Below the pieces are notes generated by a model. It worked only from the letters and a program-made list of their open reading frames with translations. It searched no databases and was not told where the DNA came from. From positions 32,737-96,736 of the forward strand of contig CAKSQZ010000003.1 of the NCBI GenBank assembly GCA_934486895.1: a stretch of 64,000 bases of DNA. Reading direction: 5' to 3'. Made by a program: the position numbers and the translations under genes. This stretch comes from an uncultured Eubacteriales bacterium (GTDB lineage: Bacteria > Bacillota > Clostridia > Oscillospirales > Acutalibacteraceae). Shown piece after piece: positions 33,287-43,986 of this stretch. The first letter of the stretch is position 1. Each line of letters begins with the position of its first letter.

Positions 33287-34817
33287 TACCGCATTCGGCT
33301 TTCAGCATTGCCGCAAGCGCAATACATATCGGAAAAACGAACACGATCGAAAATGAGAAAAACGCCTGAGCGGCATAGCAAAACAGCGCTGCCAGAAGCG
33401 TGATCGCAAATCGGTCGGTTTTTGCTTTTTTAATGCCCTCGCAGAACAGCGAGACGATAAATCCCAAAAGCGCCGAGAACCCGACTGCGCCGTAGGAACA
33501 GGCGGTCTGCAAATAGTCGTTATGTGCCATATCGACCGAAAGCGAGCTATACTGCTTATAGGCTTCTCCCGAAATATCCGCAAACGCCGGCTGAAATGCA
33601 CCCGCACCGACGCCGAACACCGGATACTCCGAAAAAACTTTAAACGAACACTTCCATATAGCTATTCGGTGAGTGCCGGAATAATCGTTTATCTCTCCTC
33701 TGACAAGACTTGAAAGCTCGCGCACAAGGTCATTGGAACCGTCCGACACAGTATAAAACCATTTGAGCCACACAAAAAAGCCGATAATAAAAACAGCTTC
33801 GGTGATATACATCGCAAAAAGCGCAGCTTTATCGCTCGGGCGGCGCTTTATTCTGCCGATGATAAAGTAAAGCAGAAGCAGCAGTGCCGCCGCAACGAGT
33901 GCTGCCGCCGCCGTATTTGTGAATGAAAACGACAGAATTATCTGTTTTTTGTCGGCATCAAGCACACGGTCGAACGACAGTGCAAACGCTGCGAACACAG
34001 CCGATGCGCTGAGTAAAACAAGCGTTTTTTTGGCGCTGCCCTTCACAATAAACAGCGGCAGGAACAAAACCGCAGTCACCCCGAATGCAAGCAAAGCCGC
34101 CGAGACATTTATCTCGATAACAGTGAACACGCCTGTCACCACGGCGATTATCTGCGCAATATTCCAGCCGACACGCCCGTCTTTACCGAAAACAAAGCCG
34201 CCGAAAACGAATGTCAGCGCAATGCAATAAAACGAGCCTAAAATATCGACATTGCCGATGGTTGAATAAAAAACTCCGAAATACTGCTCTGTGAGCATTG
34301 TATCGGACGGGTAAAACCACAAAAAGTTTATGCCGAAAAGCTGAATTATCGCGACTGCGTTCATTATTATCATGGTGACGGTGAGAATTCTCACGGCGGA
34401 CAACGCAAAGCTGCCCGCGCGGCTTATGATAACAAACGCTGCCGCATACAAAAGCTGAATCAGCAAGCCCTCGCATCTGCCGTAACCGAACAGGCCTGTC
34501 GGCAGGCCGTCGGGATTTTGCCGCCATGCATAAGGCGAAATAAGAGTGCTGACGATCTGCACAAAAACAAAGCCGATCAAAAACCACGACGATACGCTGA
34601 GACTTTTAAACCGCTCTTTTCCGATGAACGAGCGAATACCCGACCGCCGCAAAACAAAAAGCGCGATGCCGATAACAGCCGCTGCGGTTATCACCGCAAA
34701 GTTCATCGTTTTAAACGAGGTTATACCCGAATAGCCGATAAGGATTATCGGAAAATAGCTGAGCATAACCGCAGCATATATTCTCGAAAACAGCCTGACA
34801 CTGCTCTGCTCGGTCAC
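33276..34817 (-). CDS. O-antigen ligase/polymerase family membrane protein
   Basis: 513 residues with about 12 hydrophobic helices and a large extracellular loop (FSEYPVFGVGAGAFQPAF, then MAHNDYLQTACSYGAVGF) that is the Wzy_C/WaaL signature, including the G-x-G and H-N-D-Y-L-Q elements. In Gram-positives these proteins polymerise or ligate exopolysaccharide or teichoic-type glycans at the outer membrane face. Start overlaps the preceding membrane protein by 4 bp (ATGA), so they are coupled. Confidence 0.85.
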   Translation of the reverse strand: MTEQSSVRLFSRIYAAVMLSYFPIILIGYSGITSFKTMNFAVITAAAVIGIALFVLRRSGIRSFIGKERFKSLSVSSWFLIGFVFVQIVSTLISPYAWRQNPDGLPTGLFGYGRCEGLLIQLLYAAAFVIISRAGSFALSAVRILTVTMIIMNAVAIIQLFGINFLWFYPSDTMLTEQYFGVFYSTIGNVDILGSFYCIALTFVFGGFVFGKDGRVGWNIAQIIAVVTGVFTVIEINVSAALLAFGVTAVLFLPLFIVKGSAKKTLVLLSASAVFAAFALSFDRVLDADKKQIILSFSFTNTAAAALVAAALLLLLYFIIGRIKRRPSDKAALFAMYITEAVFIIGFFVWLKWFYTVSDGSNDLVRELSSLVRGEINDYSGTHRIAIWKCSFKVFSEYPVFGVGAGAFQPAFADISGEAYKQYSSLSVDMAHNDYLQTACSYGAVGFSALLGFIVSLFCEGIKKAKTDRFAITLLAALFCYAAQAFFSFSIVFVFPICIALAAMLKAECGIDK

Positions 34818-35611
34818 TTTTCGTCCTCCCTGCGGATCTTTCGCTGAGTCTTGACCATTTCGCCCAGCCTTTTGATGCGTTTTTGGTCAGTATAGTTGTG
34901 TAGGATACGCCGGGCAAAAAGAAAGATGATAAACACCATGAGAAGTGAACATCCCACTGCCGCAAGCGTTACAAAAACCTGCGAGAGCATATTTTTGCCT
35001 AGACTCTCGTCAAGAGAAGCAATATCGATCCTAAAGCTTTTTAAAATCTTCTCGCTTTCGGATATGCGATCATCGGTCGGGATGGTTTCGGGCATATAAA
35101 CCGTTGCTTCATAATAACTGCCCGCAATGACCGTTACATAACTCAGATAGCTGTAACCGCCGGTGGACGATCCGACGCGTGCTATGACTCTGATATAGTC
35201 GCGCCCGCCGACTGTTATGATCTCGGGCTCCTGCAAAAAAACATGCTCATTTTTGCTGAGCCCTGTTTTATACTCATGTGCAAACGACTGTTTAGTGTCG
35301 CTTGAGAGCGGTGTGAAATTGCCGATAGTTTGCGAAAGGTCGTCGCTTGTGCGATAAACGGTTATCTCTGTTTTCCCTGTCGGTTCGATAGCATCTATAA
35401 CCATACCGTCCTCGATCCTGCTTTTGACCTTTTTAGCGATAGAATTATCGCCCGAGGGCTCGCTTTCGGAATTATAGACAAGATAGCCGCTCGGAATATC
35501 AAGATCGACAGTATAGCTGTCGTTCTTATATGTATATGCGCCGGCGTTTATGCTGAAAGCTATGCTCAGCACAGCCGCAATACCTGCACAAAGAAGTTTT
35601 TTTATTTTCAT
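34814..35611 (-). CDS. Exported protein with C-terminal transmembrane anchor, unknown function
   Basis: 265 residues from the Met at 35611 (MKIKKLLCAGIAAVLSIAFS): signal peptide of about 26 residues, an extracytoplasmic domain rich in beta strands (YTVDLDIPSGYLVYNSESE, INVYRTSDD-type strands), one membrane helix near 208-232 and a basic cytoplasmic tail (KRIKRLGEMVKTQRKIRRE). I do not recognise a family, although similar exported domains with a late anchor occur in Clostridia. The longer frame from 35770 would bury the signal peptide. It begins a two-gene unit with the O-antigen-ligase-like gene. Confidence 0.7.
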   Translation of the reverse strand: MKIKKLLCAGIAAVLSIAFSINAGAYTYKNDSYTVDLDIPSGYLVYNSESEPSGDNSIAKKVKSRIEDGMVIDAIEPTGKTEITVYRTSDDLSQTIGNFTPLSSDTKQSFAHEYKTGLSKNEHVFLQEPEIITVGGRDYIRVIARVGSSTGGYSYLSYVTVIAGSYYEATVYMPETIPTDDRISESEKILKSFRIDIASLDESLGKNMLSQVFVTLAAVGCSLLMVFIIFLFARRILHNYTDQKRIKRLGEMVKTQRKIRREDEK

Positions 35612-35742
35612 ACTTCGCCCGTCCGATTTTAAAAATTTTGGATTGGTTGCACTAAGATTATACCCTATTTTCATATAAAAAGCAAGCATTTGCCCGTTCG
35701 ATTTCATTAAATATGAGCAATTGTGTTTATTTTTGCAGTTTT

Positions 35743-35781
35743 TATGCATATTTATTCGTATTATTTGCATAAAGTTTCAAA
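35743..35781 (+). promoter_or_regulatory. Two tandem ARG boxes (ArgR operator) of the arginine operon
   Basis: TATGCATATTTATTCGTA at 35743-35760 matches the ARG-box consensus TNTGAATWWWWATTCANW with two mismatches; TTTGCATAAAGTTTCAAA at 35764-35781 matches with three. They are separated by 3 bp, the standard spacing for an ArgR hexamer, and lie just upstream of the argG -35 element, so arginine-dependent repression is expected. Confidence 0.7.
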
Positions 35782-35788
35782 TTGGGGG

Positions 35789-35816
35789 TTGATTTTTTGA
35801 AAATAGCGTGTATAAT
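35789..35816 (+). promoter_or_regulatory. Promoter of the arginine operon
   Basis: TTGATT (35789-35794), 16 bp, TATAAT (35811-35816), 40 bp before the argG ATG. No T-box or long leader is seen. Confidence 0.75.
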
Positions 35817-35855
35817 AGAATACGCAGAAAGCAAAAAGAAAGGAACTGATCCGTT

Positions 35856-37091
35856 ATGGCTAAAAAAGAGATCAAAAAAGTCGTGCTCGCTTATTCGGGC
35901 GGACTTGACACTTCAATCATTATTCCGTGGCTTAAAGAAAACTACAACAACTGCGAGGTTATTGCTGTTTCGGGTAATGTAGGTCAGGGAACCGAGCTGG
36001 ACGGACTTGAAGAGAAGGCTCTCAAGACCGGCGCTTCCAAGCTCTATGTTGAAGATCTCACAAAAGAGTTTATTGAAGATTATGTTTATCCTACGCTTAA
36101 AGCAGGTGCTGTTTACGAGGGCGACTATCTGCTCGGCACATCGTTTGCGCGTCCGATCATCGCAAAGCGTATCGTTGAGATCGCCAAAGCAGAAGGCGCA
36201 GACGCTATCTGCCACGGCTGCACAGGCAAAGGCAACGATCAGGTTCGTTTCGAGCTTACTATAAAGGCTTTTGCTCCCGATATGGAGATTATCGCTCCCT
36301 GGAGAGTCTGGGATCTCAAATCGCGTGAAGAAGAGATCGAATATGCGGAGGCTCACAACATTCCGCTTAAAATAAACCGTGAAACAAACTATTCCAAGGA
36401 TAAGAACCTGTGGCACCTTTCGCATGAAGGTCTGGATCTTGAAGATCCGGCAAACGAGCCGCAGTATAACAAGCCTGGCTTTCTTGAAATGGGCGTTTCC
36501 CCCGAAATGGCTCCGGACAAGCCCACTTATATCACTATCCACTTTGAAAAGGGTGTGCCTGTTGCGCTGGACGGCAAAAAACTCGACGGCGTTGAGATGG
36601 TAACTGCGCTTAACAAAGTCGGCGGCGAGAACGGTATCGGTCTTGCAGACCTTGTTGAGAACAGACTTGTCGGCATGAAGTCGAGAGGCGTTTACGAAAC
36701 TCCCGGCGGCACGATCCTCTATCGCGCTCATCAGGTTCTTGAAACGCTCTGCCTCGACAGAGATACTCAGCACTATAAAGAGCTGCTCTCCAAAAAGTAT
36801 GCCGATCTTGTTTACTTCGGTCAGTGGTTCACACCGCTCAGAGAGGCGCTTGACGCTTTCGTTGACAAGACTCAGGAGACTGTCACAGGCGATGTTAAGC
36901 TGAAGCTTTACAAGGGCAACATCATCAATGCGGGCACAACCTCGCCGTATTCGCTTTACGATCCCGAGGTCGCAACATTCGATGAGGACGACGTTTATAA
37001 TCAGGCGGATTCCGCAGGATTTATCAACCTGTTCGGTCTGCCGATCAAGGTCAAGGCAACTCTTGATCAAAAGAGAGAGCAAAACAAATAA
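35856..37091 (+). CDS. argG: Argininosuccinate synthase
   Basis: Joins citrulline and aspartate at the cost of ATP, the seventh step of arginine synthesis. 411 residues with the PP-loop AYSGGLDTS at residues 10-18, [22 protein letters not shown] and [15 protein letters not shown], all diagnostic. AAAGGAACTG precedes the ATG. First gene of the operon behind the ArgR operator and the promoter. Confidence 0.97.
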   Translation: MAKKEIKKVVLAYSGGLDTSIIIPWLKENYNNCEVIAVSGNVGQGTELDGLEEKALKTGASKLYVEDLTKEFIEDYVYPTLKAGAVYEGDYLLGTSFARPIIAKRIVEIAKAEGADAICHGCTGKGNDQVRFELTIKAFAPDMEIIAPWRVWDLKSREEEIEYAEAHNIPLKINRETNYSKDKNLWHLSHEGLDLEDPANEPQYNKPGFLEMGVSPEMAPDKPTYITIHFEKGVPVALDGKKLDGVEMVTALNKVGGENGIGLADLVENRLVGMKSRGVYETPGGTILYRAHQVLETLCLDRDTQHYKELLSKKYADLVYFGQWFTPLREALDAFVDKTQETVTGDVKLKLYKGNIINAGTTSPYSLYDPEVATFDEDDVYNQADSAGFINLFGLPIKVKATLDQKREQNK

Positions 37092-37111
37092 TTATTCATA
37101 ATTTTAGCGGC

Positions 37112-37131
37112 AAGCCGGGGAGACCCGGCTT
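37112..37131 (+). other. Intercistronic hairpin between argG and argH
   Basis: AAGCCGGG (37112-37119) pairs with CCCGGCTT (37124-37131) around a GAGA tetraloop. No U tract follows. It could adjust processing or stability of the message and thus the argG to argH ratio; this is inference. Confidence 0.55.
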
Positions 37132-37156
37132 ACCTGTTTATGAAAGGCGGTATTTT

Positions 37157-38524
<1,368 letters not shown>

Positions 38525-38538
38525 AAGGGAGAGGTTTT

Positions 38539-39582
38539 ATGCAGATAAAAGTTGCCGTTGTCGGCGCGACGGGTTATGCCGGCGCTGAGCTTTGCAGGCT
38601 TATCTATTCGCATCCGAATGCCGTTCTTACAGCAGTGAGCTCGAAGAGCTTTGAGAATATGCAGCTTTCAGAAGTGTATCCTTCCTACACGGGCTTTTGC
38701 GATATGACGCTCGAGGATCAGGACGCTGTTGTTGAAAAGGCTGATGTTGTTTTTGCGGCGCTGCCGCACGGACTTTCGGAGCCGCTCGCCGAAAAATGCC
38801 TTGAAAAGGGCAAAAAGTTTATCGATCTCGGAGCGGATTTCCGACTCTACGATGAGAGCGAATATGAAAAGTGGTACGGCAAGAGCTTTGATAAGCCCGC
38901 GCTTCACAAGAAAGCGGAATATATTATCCCCGAGCTTTTCAGAGACAGATTCGATAAGGACAAAACGACGATAATAGCAAATCCCGGCTGTTATCCGACA
39001 TCGATCTCACTCGGTCTTGCGCCCGCGCTGAAAGGCGGACTCATTCATCACGATCCCATTATGATCGACTCGAAATCCGGTGTCACAGGGGCAGGCAGAG
39101 GTCTTTCGCAGACAACGCATTACCCCGACTGCAACGAGGCTTTTTCGCCGTATAAGGCAGGCGTGCACCGTCACACTCCCGAGATCGAGCAGAATCTGTC
39201 CAACCTCAGCGGCGATGAAATCAAGGTCACATTTGTTCCGCATCTGCTTCCTGTGAACAGGGGCATCGTTTCAACGATATACACACGGCTTTGCGACGGT
39301 GTGTCGGAGCAGGACATTTTCGACCGATATAATAAATTTTATGAAAACGAGCCGTTTGTGAGAGTTATGAAGAAAGGCGCTTATGCCAATCTTCGCAATG
39401 TTAAATACACGAATATGTGCGATATTTCGCTGCATATCGACGAACACACACGCACACTGATAGTTGTTTCGACTATCGACAACATGGTAAAGGGTGCGGC
39501 AGGTCAGGCAATTCAGAATATGAACCTGATGTTCGGACTCGACGAAACAACGGGACTGGAGCTTGTTCCGCCCGCATTTTAA
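38539..39582 (+). CDS. argC: N-acetyl-gamma-glutamyl-phosphate reductase
   Basis: Reduces N-acetylglutamyl phosphate with NADPH to the semialdehyde. 347 residues with the Rossmann start VAVVGATGYAGAEL, the active-site ANPGCYPTSISL with Cys151, and the C-terminal VPHLLPVNRGI. AAAGGGAGAGG precedes the ATG, 14 bp after argH. Confidence 0.97.
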   Translation: MQIKVAVVGATGYAGAELCRLIYSHPNAVLTAVSSKSFENMQLSEVYPSYTGFCDMTLEDQDAVVEKADVVFAALPHGLSEPLAEKCLEKGKKFIDLGADFRLYDESEYEKWYGKSFDKPALHKKAEYIIPELFRDRFDKDKTTIIANPGCYPTSISLGLAPALKGGLIHHDPIMIDSKSGVTGAGRGLSQTTHYPDCNEAFSPYKAGVHRHTPEIEQNLSNLSGDEIKVTFVPHLLPVNRGIVSTIYTRLCDGVSEQDIFDRYNKFYENEPFVRVMKKGAYANLRNVKYTNMCDISLHIDEHTRTLIVVSTIDNMVKGAAGQAIQNMNLMFGLDETTGLELVPPAF

Positions 39583-39599
39583 AGCATAGGTGAGTGAAT

Positions 39600-40814
39600 A
39601 TGAAGTTTATAGACGGCGGTGTCTGCGCCGCTGCCGGCTTTAAGGCAGGCGGCATTCACTGCGGTATCAGAAAAAACAAAGAAAAAAAGGATCTTGCGGC
39701 GTATGTCTGCGAAAAGGTTTGCACCGCCGCCGCTGTACATACTCAGAATCTTGTTAAAGGCGCACCCAACCGCGTCACTGCTGAGAACCTCAGCAACGGC
39801 ACGGCTCAGGCGATGATCTGCAACAGCGGCATTGCCAACACCTGCGCCGCAGACGGCATTGAAAAAGCGAAAGCTATGTGCGCTATTGCGGCAAAGGCTT
39901 TGGGTGTTGACGAGAGCGATGTTGTCGTTGCGTCCACAGGCGTTATCGGCCCGTCGATCGATCTTAACCCCATAAAGTCGGGTATGCCGGCGCTTGCCGA
40001 GTCGCTCAGCGAAAACGGCAATCTTTTTGCGGCGGAAGCTATCATGACAACCGACACGAAGCCGAAGCAGGCGGCTGTTGAGTTCACACTCGGAGGGAAG
40101 ACCTGCCGTATCGGCGGCATGGCAAAGGGAAGCGGCATGATAATGCCAAATATGGCGACAATGCTCTGCTTTATCACTTCCGACGCGGATATTTCGGCAG
40201 ATCTACTGCGGCGGACGCTCAAAGAAGTGGTTGACGATACTTTTAACATGGTGTCGGTAGACGGCGATACCTCGACAAACGATATGGTATCAATTCTCTG
40301 CTCAGGACTTTGCGGCAATGAAAAAATAACCGCCGAGGGCGATGATCTCACAGCATTTAAAAACGCGCTGTTTGAAGTATTGCGTGCGCTTTCAAAGATG
40401 ATCGCTAAAGACGGCGAGGGTGCGACAAAGCTTATCGAATGCCGTGTTTTCGGCGCAAAGGATAAGAAAACAGCGAGAACAGCCGCAAAATCGGTTATAA
40501 ATTCATCGCTTTTGAAAGCTGCGATGTTCGGTGCTGACGCAAACTGGGGCAGAGTGCTCTGCGCGCTCGGTTATTCGGGCGCCGAGATGGATATCTCGAA
40601 AATAGGCGTCGAGTTTGAATCCCTTGCCGGCAGGATCACTGTATGCGAAAACGGTGCAGGGATCGAAGTTGACGAAGATAAGGCAAAACAGATTTTGACG
40701 GAGGACGAGATAGCGATAATCGTGACTCTCGGTGACGGACAGGCTGAGGCGACCGCTTGGGGCTGCGACCTTACTTATGATTATGTTAAAATAAACGGTG
40801 ATTACCGTTCCTGA
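39600..40814 (+). CDS. argJ: Bifunctional glutamate N-acetyltransferase / ornithine acetyltransferase
   Basis: Transfers acetyl from N-acetylornithine to glutamate and recycles the acetyl group, so no separate argE deacetylase is needed. The 404-residue precursor self-cleaves before the nucleophile Thr near residue 187, seen in GMIMPNMATMLCF. It starts at the ATG 39600, 6 bp after AGGTGAG; a GTG at 39594 is in frame but too near the ribosome site. The C-terminal DLTYDYVKINGDYRS is typical. Whether it is mono- or bifunctional cannot be told by sight. Confidence 0.95.
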   Translation: MKFIDGGVCAAAGFKAGGIHCGIRKNKEKKDLAAYVCEKVCTAAAVHTQNLVKGAPNRVTAENLSNGTAQAMICNSGIANTCAADGIEKAKAMCAIAAKALGVDESDVVVASTGVIGPSIDLNPIKSGMPALAESLSENGNLFAAEAIMTTDTKPKQAAVEFTLGGKTCRIGGMAKGSGMIMPNMATMLCFITSDADISADLLRRTLKEVVDDTFNMVSVDGDTSTNDMVSILCSGLCGNEKITAEGDDLTAFKNALFEVLRALSKMIAKDGEGATKLIECRVFGAKDKKTARTAAKSVINSSLLKAAMFGADANWGRVLCALGYSGAEMDISKIGVEFESLAGRITVCENGAGIEVDEDKAKQILTEDEIAIIVTLGDGQAEATAWGCDLTYDYVKINGDYRS

Positions 40815-40843
40815 ACACTGATAAACGGAGTTGTGATGAAAAG

Positions 40844-41695
40844 ATGAACATTTCTAACCTCGACAGATCGACGGTGCTTGTGCAGGCGCTGCCCTATATT
40901 CAGCAGCTCTACGGCAAGACAGTCGTTATAAAATACGGCGGAAACGCCATGGTGAACGAGACACTAAAGCAGGCTGTTATGACCGATATCGTGCTTTTAT
41001 CGCTTGTCGGTATTAGAGTCGTGCTGGTGCACGGCGGCGGCCCCGAGATCAACGCTATGCTCGGCAGGATCGGCAAGGAAAGCCGATTTGTCGGCGGTCT
41101 CAGATACACCGACAGCGAGACGATGGACATTGTTCAGATGGTGCTTGCAGGCAAGGTGAACAAGGATCTTGTCCGCCTGCTCGGTCAGAACGGCGGCAAG
41201 GCTATCGGGCTTTGCGGACTCGACGGCGATATTTTTCAGGCGCACAAGCTTGATAACGGCCCCGACCTCGGCTATGTCGGCGAGATAGATTCTGTTAATG
41301 TAACTCCGATAAACGACATTATGAAGGACGGATATATTCCCGTTGTTTCAACTATTGCGGGCGGCAAGGATATTTATAATATCAATGCCGATCTCGCGGC
41401 GGCAAAGCTCGCTGCTGAGCTGAAAGCCGAAAAGCTGATCCTTATGACGGATATCCGCGGTCTGCTAAAGGATAAGGACGATGAAAACACACTGATCGAA
41501 GTCGTTCATGTGAGCGATGTTAAAATGCTCAAGGCACAGGGCATTATCTCGGGCGGAATGATCCCGAAGATCGACTGCTGCGTTGAAGCGGTGCGCAGAG
41601 GCGTAACCCGTGCTCATATTATCGACGGCAGGATCGAACACTCGATACTTATCGAGCTTTTATCCGATAAAGGTATCGGAACAATGTTTTTATGA
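40844..41695 (+). CDS. argB: Acetylglutamate kinase
   Basis: Phosphorylates N-acetylglutamate. 283 residues with VIKYGGNAM, VLVHGGGPEIN and the C-terminal GGMIPKID and GTMF. The N-terminal helix (LDRSTVLVQALPYIQQL) is of the longer type that supports hexamer formation and arginine feedback inhibition in other organisms. ATG at 40844 follows argJ by 29 bp. Confidence 0.97.
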   Translation: MNISNLDRSTVLVQALPYIQQLYGKTVVIKYGGNAMVNETLKQAVMTDIVLLSLVGIRVVLVHGGGPEINAMLGRIGKESRFVGGLRYTDSETMDIVQMVLAGKVNKDLVRLLGQNGGKAIGLCGLDGDIFQAHKLDNGPDLGYVGEIDSVNVTPINDIMKDGYIPVVSTIAGGKDIYNINADLAAAKLAAELKAEKLILMTDIRGLLKDKDDENTLIEVVHVSDVKMLKAQGIISGGMIPKIDCCVEAVRRGVTRAHIIDGRIEHSILIELLSDKGIGTMFL

Positions 41696-41707
41696 TGAGG
41701 TGCGATC

Positions 41708-42886
41708 ATGACAAGCGAACAGATCATAAATGCGGATAAGTCCTCCGCGATGAACACCTATGCACGCTTCCCCGTTGCGCTCGAAAAAGGCAAGGGCGCT
41801 GTTGCGTGGGACGCCGACGGCAAGGAATACATCGATTTCACTTCGGGGATCGGTGTGAACAGTCTCGGCTACTGCAACGACGGATATATCTCGGCTGTTG
41901 AAAGTCAGCTTGCAAAGCTCACTCATGTGAGTAATCTTTATTACAATCCGTCCACTGCATCTCTTACAAAAACGCTCACCGAAAAAACAAAGATGAGCCG
42001 TGTTTTCATGGCAAATTCGGGTGCTGAGGCAAATGAATGCATGATAAAGCTTTGCAGAAAATACAGCTTTGATAAATACGGCGAGGGCAGATCGACGGTT
42101 ATAACGCTTATAAACTCATTCCACGGCAGAACGATGAACACACTGACCGCCTGCGGTCAGCAAGCGCTTCATCCGGATTACTTCAAGCCGTTTGCAGGCG
42201 GTTTTCGTTATGTTGAAGCTGGCGACATTGAGGCATTTTCGGCGGCATTGAAAAACGATGTCTGCGCTGTTATGTTCGAGACGATACAGGGCGAGGGCGG
42301 AGTTATCCCGCTCGATAAGGAATATGTCAAGGCGGTCTGCAAAACAGCGCACAAAAACGATATTCTAATCGCTGTGGACGATGTTCAGGCAGGCATAGGG
42401 CGCACGGGCAAGCTTTGTTCTTATGAGCACTACGGTATACAGCCCGACTGCGTTTCTTTCGCTAAGGGCCTCGGCGGCGGTCTGCCGATCGGCGCCTGCG
42501 CTTGCTCGGATAAGCTCAAAGATGTTATGACACCCGGCTCGCACGGCTCGACATTCGGCGGAAACCCTGTCGTTTGCGCGGGGGCCGAGTATGTTTTGTC
42601 GGTCGTTGCGAACGATGAGTTTTTAAACGAAGTCACAAAAAAAGGCGAATATATGCGCGAGCGCATTCAAGACTTTAAAAATGTGAGATCGGTAAGAGGC
42701 AGAGGACTGATGATCGGCATTGATGTTGACGGTAAGACAGGCGCGGATATTGCGTCTGCCTGCCTTGACAGCGGCCTTTTAGTGCTGACGGCGAAAACGC
42801 TTGTTCGGCTTTTGCCGCCGCTCAATATCAGTTATGACGAGATCGACCGCGGACTTTCTATTTTGAAAGCAGCGATAGAAAAGTAG
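41708..42886 (+). CDS. argD: Acetylornithine aminotransferase
   Basis: PLP enzyme that converts N-acetylglutamate semialdehyde to N-acetylornithine. 392 residues. The class III signature and PLP lysine are in FAKGLGGGLPIGA (Lys253), with GAEANECMIK and VDDVQAGIGRTGKL upstream. TGAGGTGCG precedes the ATG, 12 bp after argB. The related succinyldiaminopimelate or ornithine activity is possible, but the operon points to arginine. Confidence 0.96.
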   Translation: MTSEQIINADKSSAMNTYARFPVALEKGKGAVAWDADGKEYIDFTSGIGVNSLGYCNDGYISAVESQLAKLTHVSNLYYNPSTASLTKTLTEKTKMSRVFMANSGAEANECMIKLCRKYSFDKYGEGRSTVITLINSFHGRTMNTLTACGQQALHPDYFKPFAGGFRYVEAGDIEAFSAALKNDVCAVMFETIQGEGGVIPLDKEYVKAVCKTAHKNDILIAVDDVQAGIGRTGKLCSYEHYGIQPDCVSFAKGLGGGLPIGACACSDKLKDVMTPGSHGSTFGGNPVVCAGAEYVLSVVANDEFLNEVTKKGEYMRERIQDFKNVRSVRGRGLMIGIDVDGKTGADIASACLDSGLLVLTAKTLVRLLPPLNISYDEIDRGLSILKAAIEK

Positions 42887-42894
42887 GTGCATCG

Positions 42895-43971
42895 GTGGAA
42901 CTCAGAACATATGATATCAAAAATACCGGAGAAATAAAAATTCACGGCAGGACAGACGGCAGCTATCCGCTCACGCTTTACTACACCGCAAGCGGCATTG
43001 AGATGAATGTCTCGGGCAGCGAGCTTTATATCAATTTCCGTGCGAAACGCAGTGATTTTGAGCCTTGGGTGGCTATTATTGCGGACGGTGTTCCGATAAG
43101 CCGCTTTATGGTCGCAAACGGAGACAGCAGAGTCTGCATTTTCCGCCGAATGAACGACAGCACATTTAAAAACATTCGGATAATCAAAGAAACTCAGCCG
43201 CTTGATGATGAACTGCTGCAAATAGTTTCGGTGGAATCAAACGGCGAGTTTGCGCCTGTCGCGGACAAGAAGATAAAGATAGAATTTATCGGAGACAGCA
43301 TCACTTCGGGCGAGGGTGCGATCGGTGCCGCCTGCGAGCGGGACTGGATACCGATGTGGTTCTCCGCAGTGAACGACTACGCTTATATGACAGCGCAGCG
43401 CCTTGATGCGGATTACAGAGTTTGCTCACAGAGCGGTTGGGGAGTTTATTCAAACTGGTGCAACAACACAAATCAGAATATCCCCTCAATCTATGAAAAG
43501 GTGTGCGGCGTTTCGGCAAACCCGGAAGCGAAAGCGGATTATGATTTTTCAAGCTTTAAGCCGGACATTGTTTCGATCTATCTCGGCGCTAATGATTCAT
43601 CGGCATTCAATCAGCCCGAATGGGTTGATGAAAACGGTGTTCCCCACAAGCTTAGGCTCAGGGATGACGGACAGCCCGAAAAGGACAGTCTTGAAAAGGT
43701 CGAGGGTGCTGTCAGAGAGTTTCTCAAAACAGTGCGGCGGCACAATCCCGAAAGCTATATCTTCTGGATATGCGGCGGAATGGCGGGCGAGTTCCTCACA
43801 CCGATGATAAAAAGCGTTATTGCGGATTTTCAGATCAATGACAAAAAAACAGATCTGATAACACTTCCCCCTCTGCCGGACGGTATGCTGGGAGCGCTAT
43901 CGCATCCGAGCGTTCGGGCACACGAATGGATGACGGAATTTATTACAAAGCGGTTTGCCGCGGTACTTTGA
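42895..43971 (+). CDS. SGNH/GDSL-type esterase resembling CE2 acetyl esterases
   Basis: 358 residues with no signal peptide. An N-terminal jelly-roll-like domain (about 1-115) precedes an SGNH hydrolase domain: block I IEFIGDSITSGEGA (Ser about 135), block III YLGANDSSAF, and the His in LSHPSVRAH. The two-part layout matches family CE2 carbohydrate acetyl esterases. The start is GTG with AGGTG 6 bp upstream, tight behind argD (8 bp) and before argF (15 bp). An esterase has no known arginine step; the family is usually secreted and acts on xylan or mannan, so the cytoplasmic form here is odd. Confidence 0.85.
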   Translation: MELRTYDIKNTGEIKIHGRTDGSYPLTLYYTASGIEMNVSGSELYINFRAKRSDFEPWVAIIADGVPISRFMVANGDSRVCIFRRMNDSTFKNIRIIKETQPLDDELLQIVSVESNGEFAPVADKKIKIEFIGDSITSGEGAIGAACERDWIPMWFSAVNDYAYMTAQRLDADYRVCSQSGWGVYSNWCNNTNQNIPSIYEKVCGVSANPEAKADYDFSSFKPDIVSIYLGANDSSAFNQPEWVDENGVPHKLRLRDDGQPEKDSLEKVEGAVREFLKTVRRHNPESYIFWICGGMAGEFLTPMIKSVIADFQINDKKTDLITLPPLPDGMLGALSHPSVRAHEWMTEFITKRFAAVL

Positions 43972-43986
43972 CAAAGGAGTTTTACT

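Noticed and set aside
35611..35856. T-box or other riboswitch before argG
   Set aside because: The leader after the promoter is only about 35 bases; control is better explained by ARG boxes.
35913..37082. 389-residue minus-strand frame opposite argG
   Set aside because: Antisense shadow produced by codon bias in argG.
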